Source of the DNA: Euzebya rosea
Lineage (GTDB): Bacteria; Actinomycetota; Nitriliruptoria; Euzebyales; Euzebyaceae
Assembly (NCBI RefSeq): GCF_003073135.1
Contig: NZ_PGDQ01000029.1
Coordinates: 1-32,645, forward strand
Direction of reading: 5' to 3'
DNA length: 32,645 nucleotides
Of the stretch, positions 13,996-22,537 are shown piece by piece. The notes below the pieces were generated by a model. The model was given only the letters and a program-made list of their open reading frames with translations, did no database searches and was not told the DNA's origin. Every line of letters begins with the position of its first letter. The first letter of the stretch is position 1. Both the position numbers and the translations under genes were made by a program.

Positions 13996-15288
13996 ATGCC
14001 CACCGCTGATCGCTTCGTGCGCTACAAGGTCGTGGACCGGTCCGGCCAATCGGCCCGGTCACGGAGCCCATTCGAGTGCCGTCTCTTCCGAGAGGAGGGC
14101 CGGCCGACGTCCAAGTACTTCCCCACTGCGGAGCAGGCCCACCGGTACGGCGCGAGGATGCTGCTCAAGCCGTCGGTGGACACCCGCGGCACGCCGTTCG
14201 TCGAGGTGGCCGAGGCATGGCTCGACCTGCAGCGAGGGATGGACCTCAAGCCCGCCACCCTCAAGCAGTACGAACGGCACCTCCGCAACTGGGTGATGCC
14301 GGAGCACGGCCAGTGGGGGTTCCGCGACCACCGGATCACCTCCATCACCGGTGGCGACATCCAGCGGCTCCTGGTCCGCATGCAGCAGGAAGGGCGCTCG
14401 GGGTCCACCCGCAAGCAGGTGTTCGGGCTGATCGGGATGATCTGCGACCACGCCCTGTCAGAGGGCCTGATCGACCTCAACCCACAGGACCAGGTCCCCC
14501 GCACGCGCCGGCCCTCCAGCAAGCGCAGCCGGGCGCCCAAGCCAATGGACCGAACACAGGTCCACGCCATCCACGACCAGATCGCCAGCCAGCGCCACGA
14601 ACTCCACGTCGACTACGCCCTGATGGTGCTCGTCGGCTTCTACCAGGGCATGCGGTTCAGCGAGATCGCCGCGATCCGCCACGACCACGTCGACCTCCAC
14701 GACGGCAGCCTCTTCGTCGCCGAGCCCGCCAAGCACGGCGAGCAGCGCACCACTCCCCTGCTGGGCCCGCTACCCCAGCGACTGGCCGCCTACCTCGAGC
14801 ATCTGCAACTCGGTACCGGTGACCTGCTGTTCCCGGCCATCGGCGGGCGGCAGCTCCCCGCTGCCAAGGTGCAACGCGCCAAGCAGCTGCGCGCCGAAGG
14901 CGCCCTGCTCCGCGAGATCGCCGCCGACCTGGACGTCTCCCTGGCCACGGCCCGCGAGTACAGCCGCGCGAAGTTCGAGCCCAGACCCCGCGAGACCGAC
15001 CCGGTCGACCGCAACTACTACCGCAACCGCATCTGGAACCCCGCCGTCGTGGCACTCGGCATGCCGGACAGGCAGTTCCGGGACCTCCGCAACTCCTGCA
15101 TCCGCGCGCTGCTGACCGGCGACATCGATGGGCGGCGATGGCCACCCGACATCGTGCAGCAGTTCATCGGCCACGCCGACTCGCGGATGACCATGGACGT
15201 CTACCACCAGGTCTATGACCGCGACGTCCACCGCTTTGCCAACCACCGGGCCAAGGGAATCGAACCCCCACGCCCCGGCCTGGAATGA
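13996..15288 (+). CDS. Tyrosine-recombinase integrase with an internal helix-turn-helix
   Basis: Site-specific recombinase that would insert and remove the element at tRNA-Pro. The N-terminal 60 residues are an arm-binding region. A SAM-like core-binding domain lies at about 65-170 (FVEVAEAWLDLQRGM onward). The catalytic domain follows with Arg220 (GMRFSEIAAIRHD), Lys246 (EPAKHGEQR), Arg362-x-x-Arg365 (FRDLRNSCI), His393 (FIGHADSRM) and Tyr403 (DVYHQ). The first box-II residue, usually His in H-x-x-R, is Arg. A segment at about 291-330 (AKQLRAEGALLREIAADL, then SLATAREYSR) looks like an inserted helix-turn-helix between the Lys and box II. GGGGAGGAG lies before the ATG at 13996; a start at 13930 is also open. 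Confidence 0.92.
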   Translation: MPTADRFVRYKVVDRSGQSARSRSPFECRLFREEGRPTSKYFPTAEQAHRYGARMLLKPSVDTRGTPFVEVAEAWLDLQRGMDLKPATLKQYERHLRNWVMPEHGQWGFRDHRITSITGGDIQRLLVRMQQEGRSGSTRKQVFGLIGMICDHALSEGLIDLNPQDQVPRTRRPSSKRSRAPKPMDRTQVHAIHDQIASQRHELHVDYALMVLVGFYQGMRFSEIAAIRHDHVDLHDGSLFVAEPAKHGEQRTTPLLGPLPQRLAAYLEHLQLGTGDLLFPAIGGRQLPAAKVQRAKQLRAEGALLREIAADLDVSLATAREYSRAKFEPRPRETDPVDRNYYRNRIWNPAVVALGMPDRQFRDLRNSCIRALLTGDIDGRRWPPDIVQQFIGHADSRMTMDVYHQVYDRDVHRFANHRAKGIEPPRPGLE

Positions 15289-16147
15289 CCGATGGCAAGG
15301 TCGTCCGCAGCGGTGCACCGATGGGCTGGCGGCTCGCGAACTCCGTGCCCTGGGAGGGCCCCGACCGGTCATCGCTTTCATCCACGCGGGCTTGTCGACC
15401 GGCGTGGACGCCTGTGGGGGTGGGCGGCCGACTTGGCTCGCGCCGAGCTTGGGATGACATCAACCTGACTCGCAGCCGATGCCGCTTCCGTCACCGTCGA
15501 AGCGGTGGGGATCAGAGCCCACGACGCGGAACCTGCGATGAAAAAGCCGCAGTCGAGGCTATGTGGCAGCGGCGGGATGCGCACCTCGGGGTAGGACGGG
15601 TGGGAGTTCTGTGGCGGTGGTGGCTGTGCCGCTTGAGGGGCGGTGGCGCGGGGGGCCCGGCGGCGGCGACTCTTCCTAGGAGGCGTAGGTGGACGGTCCG
15701 CCGACGGCACGTACGTCTGCAGCCCTAAAAATACATCCAAACTAGAGGGAGCGTCGGAGTGTTGACACAAGAATAATCAGCAAGAAGAGGAGTTCTGCCC
15801 GCTAACGCCTCTGGCGCCCTCCAGGAGGTTGTGGCGGCCGGAAACGCTGCAGCACATGCGGCGGAAGTCCCGCCTGGCGCGCAGGATTTCGCCTTTTCGG
15901 AAGGCGCCCGGGATATAGTCGTAGCTCGATGGCCTCATAGCTGGATCGAACTCATGGACCCTGTACAAGTGCGGGCTTCATGAGCACCGTGTCAAAGTCA
16001 AGCGTGCCCGCAGACATTCGGACTATCATCCTGGCCGGGACGTCCGCATTCAGACCGGATCGGAGCCCTTGCTGAGAAAGGGGCGCCAGCGACAGTGCTG
16101 GATGAACCATCCGTCACTATCACGCGCTCTGCCCCTCACGATTCTCT
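15289..16147. other. 859-bp gap between integrase and cargo genes
   Basis: No convincing gene. Two stem-loops follow the integrase: TCCACGC/GCGTGGA (15381-15408) and CCGCTTC/GAAGCGG (15482-15505). Either could end integrase transcription. From about 15720 base composition becomes more AT-rich, marking the edge of the cargo. A 31-codon frame starting MSTVSKSSVPADIR (15980) and a minus-strand 63-codon frame (15777-15968) are open, but neither has a good ribosome site or a family match. A promoter for the cargo pair should lie in 15970-16147; I could not identify one. Confidence 0.5.
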
Positions 16148-17848
16148 ATGGTAAGGCAGACAGAAGTTATGGCATATGTTTTGGCGCGCATCGATGGAAC
16201 GCAGGAGCGCGACGACAGGACGGTATTCACTCAGCTTCGCACGTTGACGGATGAAGACAGAAATCGCTACATGGATTCGCAGCAGATCCTTGAGTCCTAC
16301 GGTGAAACGTGGTCCTGGAACCGATTGGCAGAGCGCTTGGAGCGCGCCCGATTGGACTGGGCGCTGACGCAAGCCTCATTCTCCGTGGGCCGTGGCGGCC
16401 CAAGCTCCTGGCACGAAAGGAAGTTGCGCAACCACATAGCGACCATTCGTCGCATGCTGATCGCCTGGCGGCCAGAGTTGCCATTCGTGTCCTACGAGGG
16501 CGAGGAGATAGCCGCGTTAGATCTCTTGGGGGACACAAGTTGGATTAGGACGGTAATCGGAAGCGAATTTGACGCGGCCCGCTCTGTAGTTGTGCAGATC
16601 CGAGACAACGGGCTGCATTGGGACATGATGAGACGCACTACAGGTGGATTCACGGGCGAGCCCGCTGTAGAAGTTCTTCGGCAGATCGAGCAAGAGGGAC
16701 ACATACTTGCTGCAACACAGCTCATTGCCGGCGAAGCTAGAGTAATTGAAGCCTCTCGGACACTTCTCGAACTAGTTCCGGAGATCCTATTTGGGCAGGC
16801 TGCGATCGTAGAATCGGACACACTCCCGCCTCGCGGTGAATCTGGTGATCTCAACATTTATTACATCAATCTGGGTGCGGCGCAACATATGGCAAAGGCA
16901 GTGGAGAATGCACATCAGATTCTTCGCTCCGCCCCCACCTCCGCTGACACGCCGGTCGCTGAGGGGGATGGTGTAGCCGATCGTGACACCAGGAATGACG
17001 ACCAGGCGAGCCAAGATCCTCACTTGGCCTCAACCGAACAACGAGAGACTCTACAGTCACCGGAGCCCCGCGCGCTGGGGCTCTTTGTCGAACAAATGAA
17101 TCGGCTAGGCGAGGAGAGCCTCTACCAGGTCGGGATGAAGGCCGAAGACGCCTTCGCGCTGCCCCAGGAGTTGCAGTCTCGGTGGGTTGCTCTTGGGGCG
17201 ATGGCACGTGACATGACACGCACCAGCGCGCTGGGGCTTTCCATGGCGGGAGAAGAGACCTCGCTGCCTGGTTTGCCCCTTACCATCGTAGAAGCGTCCA
17301 CCCATGAGTCGGGCGACGAGGCCCGGTGGCATCTTGCCGCCACAGTCCTTGCGCTGCGTCAGTTGCTAGACGAGTGTGGAAGCACTCAAGGGGAGCAGGG
17401 GCATACGACCCCCGGGCCCTCTGAAAGCATGGCTTGGGTATACAACGGCGGACTCAGCCGACTGGGGCATAGTGGAGAACTCCTGCTGAGGGCGGAGTTC
17501 GAACTGCGCGCCAAGTTCGGCCTTGACACCTCAGGTATCGAGCACCGGCCGTTTCCGGCACTTGAGTGGGCGAATAGAGCGAAGGCAGTCGGTCTACCCG
17601 AGGCTGCTCTCTTGTATTTGAACATCGCGGTGAAAGGGCTAGCGGATCAAGGCTTATGGCCACCAAGTGTCAACGCTGACGAATGGTTGCGGGCAGCCGA
17701 TCATCTCAATCGTGTCGCGAAACTGGCCGCGGACGAAGGACTGGTCCCGGTAGCGACCCTATTGCCGCTACTAGATTTTTGGCTACCTGTGCTGCAGCGT
17801 ATAGCTGCGAGAGTTCCCATTGACGACTACCGGGTTGACAGGAACTGA
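16148..17848 (+). CDS. Cargo protein of unknown family, first gene of a pair
   Basis: I recognise no family in this 566-residue protein. It has no signal peptide or membrane segment and so should be cytoplasmic. The N-terminal half (about 1-270) is mainly helical (for example SWNRLAERLERARLDWAL and KLRNHIATIRRMLIAWRPEL). A polar, Asp/Gln/Ser-rich stretch at about 275-315 looks like a disordered linker, and the second half is again helical. The first ATG has no clear ribosome site; an ATG at 16169 is the alternative. Base composition is clearly less GC-rich than the surroundings (one 60-base line counted by hand gives about 55% against about 77% in the transfer operon), a sign of separate origin. 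It is 6 bp from the HEPN-like gene and surely co-transcribed with it. Confidence 0.8.
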   Translation: MVRQTEVMAYVLARIDGTQERDDRTVFTQLRTLTDEDRNRYMDSQQILESYGETWSWNRLAERLERARLDWALTQASFSVGRGGPSSWHERKLRNHIATIRRMLIAWRPELPFVSYEGEEIAALDLLGDTSWIRTVIGSEFDAARSVVVQIRDNGLHWDMMRRTTGGFTGEPAVEVLRQIEQEGHILAATQLIAGEARVIEASRTLLELVPEILFGQAAIVESDTLPPRGESGDLNIYYINLGAAQHMAKAVENAHQILRSAPTSADTPVAEGDGVADRDTRNDDQASQDPHLASTEQRETLQSPEPRALGLFVEQMNRLGEESLYQVGMKAEDAFALPQELQSRWVALGAMARDMTRTSALGLSMAGEETSLPGLPLTIVEASTHESGDEARWHLAATVLALRQLLDECGSTQGEQGHTTPGPSESMAWVYNGGLSRLGHSGELLLRAEFELRAKFGLDTSGIEHRPFPALEWANRAKAVGLPEAALLYLNIAVKGLADQGLWPPSVNADEWLRAADHLNRVAKLAADEGLVPVATLLPLLDFWLPVLQRIAARVPIDDYRVDRN

Positions 17849-17854
17849 CGCCGC

Positions 17855-19234
17855 ATGACTGACAGACTTGGAACCTTACACGGGAGAATTACGCATCGAA
17901 TCGTGGTCAAAATCGGAGGTTTGGACGTAAGCCATGCCGTCGTTGGCGGATCCATATCGGGAGGGATTGGGAAACTGTCCACCGCGGAAGTGCGCTTGGA
18001 TACGCGGGAGACCGTCCTGGCAGAGTTGAACTTGGCGGCTGTCTTGACCATCGGCCACGTCGTGGAAGGCCGTCATCAATTGCAGTTTAGCGGGAGCGTC
18101 ATCGGGGCGACGCTTGACGATGGAGAGTATGTGCTTGAGTGCATGTCTTCCCCTCAGTTTGTAGAGGGCACTACGAACGCCATGGTGAGTCGCTCCGTCG
18201 CTGAACTACAGCTCTTGCACCTCATAGCAAGGGATGCGGGGCTCGACGAGTCTGGCATCGACATTGAGGGATTGGAAGAGCAGCCTCATGAAGTGTTTGA
18301 GGTCGTTGTGCCGGTCGTGGGCCTGAGGTTGTCAGAGCAAAGAACGCTAGCTGGCGCGAGCTACTTCGGTCACGCTCACGCGAGGGCGGCGGTCAATGGG
18401 CTGGAGGGCGACGTTGTGGATGCCTTCTTGAGCTTCTCGACGTATGCAGCCACCTACGTAACTCACCGGCTCTGGGCCGAGGCGGAGCGAACAGGACTGC
18501 ACCATCTTCGTTCAAGCGTCGCGTGGCTTCATGTTCGATGGGCCTTCCCCTCGCCGACCTTGCCTGGCGGACAGTTCGTTGATTGGCTTCGGCCGCGCCG
18601 AAGGCAATCCGTTTCGATGAGACCGTACACATGTGTTCGGTGCGTTCGCACCGGTGCGTTGTGGGTTAGAGCCTTGGACTCCTCGCGGCCCCTTGGTGCA
18701 CAGGATGTCGATCTGCGCTCTCTGGCGATCCCCAGCGTGGGCCTAGAGTGGCCCCCATCCTTGCGGCTCGCAGTCGAGGCTTGCCATCGAGCCATCGGCA
18801 CTGCAGACCCTCTCCTCAAGACCACCGTCCTGTGGGAGTCAATCGAGTTCATCGCGGGGTCAGTAGAGCTGCCGACCTTGTTTGGTAAGTCCGTGCGGAA
18901 AGCCGTACTGCGGCGCGCGATTTCTGGCCTGTCCGAAGCGGAGGCTCGGCGCGTACGGGATGTGCTGGCATTGCTGAACCACGCACCCCTAATGGCGAAG
19001 CTGAGGAGACGTGTTGCGGACCTAGGCATACCGATCAGCGAGGATGACTTTGAAATCCTCAGGGGTTTGCGCAAGGCGCGAAACGATATCGTGCATGGTT
19101 CCTATGACCTCTCGACGTCTCAATACGAACTCGAGGAGATGGTCGATGCCGGAATCGCTATCGTTTCCAAGCTCTTGACCTATGAAGTCGATCATTGCTT
19201 CGGGGAGTTCGGGTACGACGATGCTTTCGACTAG
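17855..19234 (+). CDS. HEPN-like (ApeA-type) C-terminal domain protein, candidate defence effector
   Basis: A 459-residue cytoplasmic protein. About residues 1-290 match nothing I know. They start with a beta-rich stretch (HRIVVKIGGLDVSHAVVGGS) and include a C-x-x-C (TCVRC). About residues 300-450 look like an ApeA-type HEPN domain: a helix with LWESIEFIAGS, corresponding to the family's conserved alanine/glutamate helix, and LRKARNDIVHGS near the end, which gives R409-x4-H414. HEPN domains with R-x4-6-H are usually RNases, often found in toxins and phage defence. The domain call rests on motif reading alone. The gene is low in GC like its partner, and a hairpin follows its stop. Placement between integrase and transfer genes is a usual cargo site. 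Confidence 0.75.
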   Translation: MTDRLGTLHGRITHRIVVKIGGLDVSHAVVGGSISGGIGKLSTAEVRLDTRETVLAELNLAAVLTIGHVVEGRHQLQFSGSVIGATLDDGEYVLECMSSPQFVEGTTNAMVSRSVAELQLLHLIARDAGLDESGIDIEGLEEQPHEVFEVVVPVVGLRLSEQRTLAGASYFGHAHARAAVNGLEGDVVDAFLSFSTYAATYVTHRLWAEAERTGLHHLRSSVAWLHVRWAFPSPTLPGGQFVDWLRPRRRQSVSMRPYTCVRCVRTGALWVRALDSSRPLGAQDVDLRSLAIPSVGLEWPPSLRLAVEACHRAIGTADPLLKTTVLWESIEFIAGSVELPTLFGKSVRKAVLRRAISGLSEAEARRVRDVLALLNHAPLMAKLRRRVADLGIPISEDDFEILRGLRKARNDIVHGSYDLSTSQYELEEMVDAGIAIVSKLLTYEVDHCFGEFGYDDAFD

Positions 19235-19255
19235 CACCCGCTGGCAACGAGTTCC

Positions 19256-19273
19256 GTACGTGTGCTCACGTAC
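19256..19273 (+). terminator. Hairpin after the cargo pair, possible terminator
   Basis: A perfect 7-bp stem GTACGTG/CACGTAC with a TGCT loop begins 22 bases after the HEPN gene stop. No T-run follows. The rest of the gap to the excisionase gene (19274-19637) shows no gene; only loose GGCCG/CGGCC dyads were noticed. Confidence 0.45.
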
Positions 19274-19637
19274 TGGGATGTTCGGCGGCATGCGAATCGG
19301 ATGGAGTCGCGGCTGCGGCCGCAGGTCAGGCTCGTGTTTCGATCTGGAAGGGACTATGGCGGTTGGGCCGCGGCTGTTCTCCTACTCGGAGTTGAGCCAC
19401 TGACAACGCAGAGGCGCAGTTGGTGTGGACGGTTCCGGCACTCGCCTAGCGGCTGGCAGGCAACATCCTCGACGTATGGGATCCCCCAACACCGAACGGT
19501 GACTATGTGCGGCCACGGGCGGGCCGCACCGCTCCTATAGACCGGCCGTCACAGAGAGTACAGAGCCGGTCGGTCACGGGATTGTCGGAATTCAATGCAA
19601 GAACGGATCGGACCCACCGGTGCCTTTCATCGGATCG

Positions 19638-19847
19638 TCAGCGGAGACGTCGGACCGTGCACCTGGTGAGGTAGTCGTTCAGCGCCGACTCGCGGATTCT
19701 GATGGTGCGGCGTCCGAGGCGCAGGTGGTCGAGGTCGCGCACCTGGATGAGTCGGTGGACCGTGGCGGTGCTGACGCTGAGGCGGTCGGCGGCCTCGCGG
19801 ATCGACAGGAGCGTGCCGGGGGTGTTTGTGGTCTCGGTGGGGCTCAT
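19638..19847 (-). CDS. Excisionase-family helix-turn-helix protein
   Basis: A 69-residue DNA-binding protein of the MerR-like/excisionase group. The recognition fold is clear: LLSIREAADRLSVSTATVHR, then RLGRRTIRIRESALNDYL. These small proteins bend DNA beside the attachment site and steer the integrase toward excision; some instead act as transcription regulators. It is the last gene of the minus-strand operon. Its ATG overlaps the stop of the upstream gene as ATGA, so it would be made whenever the transfer operon is expressed. That linkage of excision to conjugation is inference from the layout. Confidence 0.85.
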   Translation of the reverse strand: MSPTETTNTPGTLLSIREAADRLSVSTATVHRLIQVRDLDHLRLGRRTIRIRESALNDYLTRCTVRRLR

Positions 19848-20386
19848 GGCAGCTCCTGGGTCTCGGTGGCGAGTGCGGTGTCGGGCAGCTCGCGGCGCGC
19901 GTGCACCTGCGCGGCGAGGTGGTCGGCGAAGTCGGCTGCCCTGTCATGGATGGGCAGGTCGGGCTGGACCGGGGGTTGGGGTTCCCCTGGCCATGGGGTG
20001 TGGCGCGTCGGTCGGTCACGGTCCAGGCGGGAGCCGGACGCGGCGGTCCAGTCGCGGAGCCGGGTGATGGCGTCGGCGAGGTCGCGGTGCCAGCCGTGGG
20101 GGGCGCTGCCGTGTCCGGCTGGGTGGTAGGCGGTCTGCCAGTGGGTGTGGAGGGCGGAGAGCTCCCACTGCAGTTCGGGGTGGCGGTGCCACAGCGGCGG
20201 GACGACGGTGGCGGGCAGTCCGTAGGTGGTGCGGAGCCAGGTGACCCATCGGTCCAGCTGCACCCATGCGTCTTGGAGTTCGTCGGCGTCGAGGGTGTCC
20301 CAGTTGATTGGCCGCGCCGGCTCTTCGTCGTCGTCCCACAGGCCGGCGAACGCGTCCAGGTCGTCGATGTCATTCTCTGCTGGCAT
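19844..20386 (-). CDS. DUF4913-like protein of actinobacterial mobile elements
   Basis: A 180-residue acidic protein. Its central pattern of Trp and His residues (LDRWVTWLRTTYGLPATV, then PPLWHRHPELQWELSALHTH) resembles DUF4913, a family found almost only on actinobacterial plasmids and conjugative elements; the resemblance was judged by eye. The role of the family is not known. It has no membrane segment. It lies between the coupling ATPase (TGATG overlap) and the excisionase (ATGA overlap), so it belongs to the same translated string and may serve conjugation or its control. Confidence 0.6.
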   Translation of the reverse strand: MPAENDIDDLDAFAGLWDDDEEPARPINWDTLDADELQDAWVQLDRWVTWLRTTYGLPATVVPPLWHRHPELQWELSALHTHWQTAYHPAGHGSAPHGWHRDLADAITRLRDWTAASGSRLDRDRPTRHTPWPGEPQPPVQPDLPIHDRAADFADHLAAQVHARRELPDTALATETQELP

Positions 20387-22161
20387 CAGGTCCTCCTCTT
20401 CAGATGAGAGGTGTGCGGCCGCTCCCCCGGCTCTTCGCGGTCTGGCAGGTCTCGTCGGGCGGTCCAGGGCCTGAGGTGGGTGATGATGGGTGGTGCGGTG
20501 CGGAGCAGGATCAGTCCGGTGCCGAACGGCAGGGTGCGGATGGTGTCGGCGGGCATGATCGGCAGGCGTCGTGTGGTGGTCTGGGTGCTGCGGCGGCCAT
20601 GGTGGTCGTGGCTGCGGGTCTGGTGGGGTTCGTCGCGGTCGCCGATGAGCGTGGCGAGGTCGGTGAGGTCGCGGCTGTTGGAGGCGCCGCCCAGGATCAC
20701 CTTGACGATGCTGGCGTCCCAGATGGCGGTGGCGGCGTGTTCGCCCCAGCGGGCCCGTGCTTGGGCGAGTGACTGCAGGACGGGCATGGTGGTGATGCCG
20801 GTCCCGCCGCCGTCGGCCATCAGGGTCGGCAGCGAGGGCAGGGGTGCGAGGTTGCCGATCTCGTCGAGCGCGAGCAGGAGTGGCGGGTCGAGGCGCGATC
20901 CGGGTGATCGTGCGGCTTGGCGTCGGGCGGTCTCCACGAGGTCCTCGATGAACGCAGCGACCAGGCTTGCCGACGCGGTGGCGCCGCTGCCGGTGGCGAG
21001 CAGGTGGAGGGTCCCTTGGCTGCGGAGGAAATCCTCGGGGTCGAAAGCGTCGCCCGGGTCGGGTGTGACGGCGTCACGGACGGTGGGGTTGGCGAGGGCG
21101 GACAGTGACAGGGCGACGCCGTGCCAGACGGCGTCGCGGGTGCGGGGGTCGGCATCGACGACGGCCTGCAGTGATTCCGCCCACCCATCGGCCGCCTCGG
21201 AATTGCTCTGGAGGATCCTGACGGCGTCAGCGGCGGCTGCGGGGCTCTGGGTCCAGCGGTGCAGTGTGGCGGGTGGTTGATCGTCGAGGGCGGCGGCGTG
21301 CAGGAGTGCCTGCAGGACGGTGCGGGTCTTTCCCTCCCAGAAGCTGCCGTTGTCGACCCCTCCACCGGTGAGGCCCGTGCCAGCGGCGAGTGCGGCGGCA
21401 CGGACCATGGCGGTCTGAGGGTCGGTGCAGCCCCGGACCGGGGACCACCGGAGCCCCGCGGCCAGGCCGGACACCAGCCGTTGTGGATCGAAGACTGCGA
21501 CGGGGCCGCGGGCCCGGCAGGCGGCGAGGGTGGCGTGGAGGTTGTCGGGACGGGTGCTGGTGGCCACGACCGGGCCGGGGGCGTCGAGGATGGCGTTGAT
21601 GACGACGTGCAAGCCCTTGCCGGACCGTGGGGGGCCGAGCAGGAGGATGGAGTCCTCCACGGTGGCCCACACCCCCTGGCCGTGCGCATGGCCGAGCAGA
21701 AAGCCGGCGTCAGTCGCCGCCGGGTCGGCAAGCGACGGGCGGAGCGTGCGGGCGCGTCGCCGGAGGGCCCTGGCGGACACCGCCCGGCGGACGTCGGCGC
21801 GGGTGGCGGTGCCCGGTCGGCGCCACACCGCCCTGCCGTGGTCGGTCACGGCGCGGCGCACCCCCACGGTGGCGGCGGCAAGGGCTGCGAGCAGGAGGGC
21901 GGCGGTCGCCCAGTACAGGGCGGGGTGGAGGCCGTCGATGCCGACCACTTCTCCTGGGTCGGTTGGGCGCAGCAGGACCCCCAATCCCTGGGCTGGACTG
22001 GTGGTCGGGCCGGGGAGACCCGCGACGCGAGCCGCGATCCATGCCGAGGTGTGCAGTACGTGGCTGGCGAGGACGACCCCGGCGATCCCGGCGAGCGCGA
22101 CGTCGGCGCTGCGGTCACCCACGGGCATGTGGTGAGGGACAGGTGTGGCCGGACTGGTCAC
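20386..22161 (-). CDS. Type IV coupling protein (TraG/VirD4-like ATPase)
   Basis: The ATPase that brings the DNA-relaxase complex to the transfer channel. The N-terminus has two hydrophobic segments (ADVALAGIAGVVLASHVL and LYWATAALLLAALAAATVGV), as usual for a membrane-bound coupling protein. Walker A is LLGPPRSGKGLHV and Walker B is LLLALDEIGNLAPL, and the motif GGGTGITTMPVLQSLAQAR lies after it, as in the TraG/TraD group. Length (591 residues) is in range. It starts with GTG at 22161, with GTG/ATG alternatives downstream such as 22128, and its 5' end overlaps the upstream unknown gene by 47 bp. Confidence 0.9.
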   Translation of the reverse strand: MTSPATPVPHHMPVGDRSADVALAGIAGVVLASHVLHTSAWIAARVAGLPGPTTSPAQGLGVLLRPTDPGEVVGIDGLHPALYWATAALLLAALAAATVGVRRAVTDHGRAVWRRPGTATRADVRRAVSARALRRRARTLRPSLADPAATDAGFLLGHAHGQGVWATVEDSILLLGPPRSGKGLHVVINAILDAPGPVVATSTRPDNLHATLAACRARGPVAVFDPQRLVSGLAAGLRWSPVRGCTDPQTAMVRAAALAAGTGLTGGGVDNGSFWEGKTRTVLQALLHAAALDDQPPATLHRWTQSPAAAADAVRILQSNSEAADGWAESLQAVVDADPRTRDAVWHGVALSLSALANPTVRDAVTPDPGDAFDPEDFLRSQGTLHLLATGSGATASASLVAAFIEDLVETARRQAARSPGSRLDPPLLLALDEIGNLAPLPSLPTLMADGGGTGITTMPVLQSLAQARARWGEHAATAIWDASIVKVILGGASNSRDLTDLATLIGDRDEPHQTRSHDHHGRRSTQTTTRRLPIMPADTIRTLPFGTGLILLRTAPPIITHLRPWTARRDLPDREEPGERPHTSHLKRRT

Positions 22162-22537
22162 CGAGCAGGACCAGGCGTCTGCCGCCGGTGCGTCGTGGGG
22201 GTTCGAGCAGCGGTGGGATGCCCGTGGAGCTCGCCGGGCCGCTCCGGAGGATGCTGGCGAGGTGGACGGTCTCGTGGGGCTCGAACGGTCCCGCGGAGGG
22301 AGAGGGCGGCGGGTTGCGAGGCCAGATGACGCCGGTGTGGACGGTCCCGGTCAGCTCGTGGATCGAGACGCCGACGGGCTGGCGTCCCCGGTCGCTCAGC
22401 GTGGACAGGAACAGGCCCAACCCGCCGAGTGGGACGGGCCGGGGGGTCTGTCGACCGTCGATGGTGACGTCAGCGAGCTCCGAGCCGTCAGGTCGGGGGT
22501 GGACGTCGACCCGCCGCATGGCGTCTGCGGCAGTCAC
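22115..22537 (-). CDS. Hypothetical protein in the transfer operon
   Basis: A 140-residue protein without a recognised family, membrane segment or signal. It is beta-rich in the middle (PLGGLGLFLSTLSDRGRQPV, then TVHTGVIWPRN) with a basic C-terminus (EPPRRTGGRRLVLLGDQ). The GTG at 22537 overlaps the VirB4-like stop as GTGA, which fixes the start; the longer open frame to 22630 is a shadow of that gene. Wedged between the VirB4-like ATPase and the coupling protein, it is probably an accessory part of transfer. Confidence 0.6.
   Translation of the reverse strand: MTAADAMRRVDVHPRPDGSELADVTIDGRQTPRPVPLGGLGLFLSTLSDRGRQPVGVSIHELTGTVHTGVIWPRNPPPSPSAGPFEPHETVHLASILRSGPASSTGIPPLLEPPRRTGGRRLVLLGDQSGHTCPSPHARG

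Noticed and set aside
15378-15770. Minus-strand 130-codon frame and plus-strand 147-codon frame (15285-15728) after the integrase
   Set aside because: Very rich in Arg, Pro and Trp, no ribosome site, no family match; they overlap stem-loops.
15762-15776. TTGACA followed by TAATCA as a promoter
   Set aside because: The two hexamers are only about 7 bases apart, too close for a sigma-70 promoter.
15777-15968. Minus-strand 63-codon frame MYRVHEFDP...
   Set aside because: Possible remnant at the cargo edge, but no ribosome site or recognisable family, so it is not called as a gene.
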